Source: Anaerolineaceae bacterium (GTDB lineage Bacteria > Chloroflexota > Anaerolineae > Anaerolineales > Anaerolineaceae). From it: a DNA stretch of 8,442 nt. Below the pieces are notes generated by a model. That model saw only the letters and a list, made by a program, of their open reading frames with translations, did not search any database and was not told the DNA's origin. This document shows, in pieces, positions 7,080 through 8,442 of this stretch. A program made the translations under genes and the position numbers. Each line of letters starts with the position of its first letter. Within the stretch, counting starts at the first letter, position 1. The stretch spans positions 1 through 8,442 of the forward strand of contig JAQTMA010000178.1 of the NCBI GenBank assembly GCA_028714615.1. The letters are read 5' to 3'.

Positions 7080-7715
7080 TCAGATGTCGTGCTCCGCGGC
7101 GTAACGCACCAACTCAACGCGACTCTCCAAACCCAGTTTATCCATCACATTACCGCGATGATATTCCACGGTGCGGACGCTGATGTGGAGCAGCTCCCCG
7201 ATTTGCTGGTTGGTATATCCCTTGGCCACCAGGCGGACGATCTGCATCTCACGCAGCGTCAATTCCGATTCCTTCGGCTGATCTGGGTGGGAGGATAGCG
7301 GGGTTTTATTCAACAAGGCGCGGGTCATCGATGAATGTACATAGATATCTCCGCGAGCAACCGCATGGATGGCATTGATCAACTCTGATTTCACGGCTTG
7401 CTTGAGGACGTACCCGCTTGCCCCGCAACGCAGCGCCTCCTGCAGCAGTTCGCGGTCTTCGTGCACCGTGAGTATCAGCACGTGCACAGACGGGTACTTT
7501 TCACAAATCTGGCGAGTAGCTTCGATTCCATTGGCGCCCGGCATACTAATATCCATTAAAACAATATCCGGATGGAGCCGGCCGGCCATCTCGATGGCTT
7601 TTTCGCTGTTTTCTGCCTCACCTACGACCTGCAAGTCAGGCTCGGCATCGAGTAAGGCTTGCAGGCCAGCTCGGATAACGCCATGATCATCCACGATCAG
7701 GATTTGAGAAGTCAT
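7080..7715 (-). CDS. NarL/FixJ-family DNA-binding response regulator
   Basis: This cytoplasmic transcription regulator is switched by phosphorylation from the overlapping kinase. It is 211 residues, the usual NarL-family length. The receiver domain (about 4-120) has acidic Asp9 and Asp10, phospho-acceptor Asp55 in VLMDISMPG, Thr83 in LILTVHED and Lys105 in GYVLKQ. The LuxR-type helix-turn-helix (about 150-207) shows ELTLREMQIVRLVAKGYTNQQIG and the recognition-helix region SVRTVEYHRGNVMDKLG. ATG 7715 begins the canonical TSQILIVDDH start and has GGAG 7 nt upstream; extending further upstream would only translate kinase DNA in another frame. The 29-nt overlap with the kinase indicates co-transcription and probably coupled translation. 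Its targets are not evident. The family is clear; the stimulus is unknown. Confidence 0.95.
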   Translation of the reverse strand: MTSQILIVDDHGVIRAGLQALLDAEPDLQVVGEAENSEKAIEMAGRLHPDIVLMDISMPGANGIEATRQICEKYPSVHVLILTVHEDRELLQEALRCGASGYVLKQAVKSELINAIHAVARGDIYVHSSMTRALLNKTPLSSHPDQPKESELTLREMQIVRLVAKGYTNQQIGELLHISVRTVEYHRGNVMDKLGLESRVELVRYAAEHDI

Positions 7716-8442
7716 ATGGGATCTCCATAGATATCCTGGTTCCACAGCCAGGTTCACTGATAATAGTAAAACTTCCATCGAGCATTTCGGCGCGCTCTCG
7801 CATACCGAACAGTCCCAGGCGCTGATTGGCCAAGGCTTCGCTAACAGTAAAACCACACCCATCGTCATTGATAAACGCCCGCACACATCCTTCCTCTACC
7901 TCGATACGTACATTCGCCTGCTTGGCTTTTGCATGCCGGACCACGTTAGCCAACGCTTCCTGAATGATCCGGTAAAGAGCAGTCTCGATGCCCCCAGGTA
8001 GCCGGTTGGTTAAGGAGGGAGCATCCAGGTGAATCGGCAAGCTATGTTTCTCACTGATCCCATCGATGTACTGCCGCACCGCCGGGATAAGTCCCAGGTG
8101 GTCCAGGGCAGTCGGGCGGAGATCGACGGCCAGGTGGTGTAAATTGTCGAGAATATCACCGATAATCCGATCCAGCTCAGCTACTCCGGATGCAACTGCT
8201 TCAGGATTGCCCGCATCCCGTTTGAGAATCTCCAGGGCAAAGACCAACCCGATCAGCGCCTGGCTGGTATCATCATGTAACTCGCGCGCGATGTAGCGTC
8301 GTTCCATCTCTTGCACTTCGACGAGCCGGCGAGATAATGCCTGCAAACGCTCACGCCCCGTGTGGATTTCCTTATACAGGCGCGCGTTTTGGATCGCCAC
8401 TGCAGCCTCCGCTAATAAGGCTTCGATTATGCGGATGTGGCC
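7687..8442 (-). CDS. NarL-type sensor histidine kinase, C-terminal part (GAF end, HisKA_3, HATPase)
   Basis: This is the partner kinase of the regulator that follows it; it autophosphorylates on His and passes the phosphate to the regulator Asp. The frame is open to the right edge, so the N-terminus is missing. The first residues (HIRIIEALLAEAAVAIQNARLY) are the closing helix of a GAF domain, followed by a short coiled linker. The H-box ERRYIARELHDDTSQAL has its His at 8275-8277, and a dimerisation helix follows. The ATPase domain carries the N-box (QEALANVVRHA), the G1 box (NDDGCGF) and the G2 box (GLFGMRERAEMLDG). GTG at 8400 is not the true start because it lies inside the GAF helix. No membrane segment is visible in the part present. 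The GAF ligand, and so the signal, cannot be told. Confidence 0.93.
   Translation of the reverse strand, partial: GHIRIIEALLAEAAVAIQNARLYKEIHTGRERLQALSRRLVEVQEMERRYIARELHDDTSQALIGLVFALEILKRDAGNPEAVASGVAELDRIIGDILDNLHHLAVDLRPTALDHLGLIPAVRQYIDGISEKHSLPIHLDAPSLTNRLPGGIETALYRIIQEALANVVRHAKAKQANVRIEVEEGCVRAFINDDGCGFTVSEALANQRLGLFGMRERAEMLDGSFTIISEPGCGTRISMEIPYDFSNPDRG

Noticed and set aside
7716..7886. N-terminal extension of the response regulator by 57 codons
   Set aside because: It lies wholly inside the kinase ATPase-coding region in another frame, and the family start at 7715 has a well-spaced ribosome site.
8398..8400. GTG 8400 as the kinase start
   Set aside because: The frame stays open to the window edge and the upstream codons encode the expected GAF C-terminal helix, so the gene is cut by the edge.

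Overview
The window most likely comes from a member of the Chloroflexota, probably Anaerolineae-like. This is judged from protein content, not from a marker gene. The large secreted protein ends in a C-terminal domain of the FESG/YYFD type and a short YLPLI tail, both of which I associate with secreted Chloroflexota proteins. The other genes, a GAF-type NarL-family kinase and an IS1182-like transposase fragment, fit that origin but do not prove it. Every gene I can support lies on the minus strand, so the window reads right to left.

At the right edge (7080-8442) is a two-component pair: the C-terminal part of a sensor kinase (GAF remnant, HisKA_3-type H-box, HATPase) overlaps by 29 bases a complete NarL/LuxR-type response regulator. 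A terminator-like hairpin follows the regulator. A second inverted repeat comes next, then a sigma70-like promoter (TTAACA, 17 bases, TATAGT) with a short leader and a strong Shine-Dalgarno. These serve a 291-residue protein (6031-6906) that resembles only the N-terminal half of IS1182-type transposases. It has no DDE catalytic region and ends in a four-cysteine tail.

The left 70% of the window is one gene (23-5812): a secreted multicopper oxidase of about 1929 residues. All twelve expected copper-site residues are present in four motifs. Three clusters of a roughly 41-residue Gly/Thr/Pro-rich beta-type repeat, about twelve copies in all, sit between conserved core segments. A fibronectin type III domain and the FESG-type domain are attached at the C-terminus. 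The architecture recalls giant bacterial multicopper oxidases such as Geobacter OmpB and Leptothrix MofA, which are linked to metal oxidation or reduction outside the cell. The substrate cannot be read from the sequence.

The 5' leader of the oxidase (5813-6030) is unusual. It holds a perfect Shine-Dalgarno core inside a small hairpin, a possible 25-codon ORF that meets an upstream ATG at an ATGA overlap, and a second, better start (GTG at 5812) that gives a clean signal peptide. Whether the two-component system, the transposase-derived protein and the oxidase share a regulatory circuit cannot be decided here. The promoter and terminator signals suggest at least two transcription units, with no clear terminator between the transposase-like gene and the oxidase.
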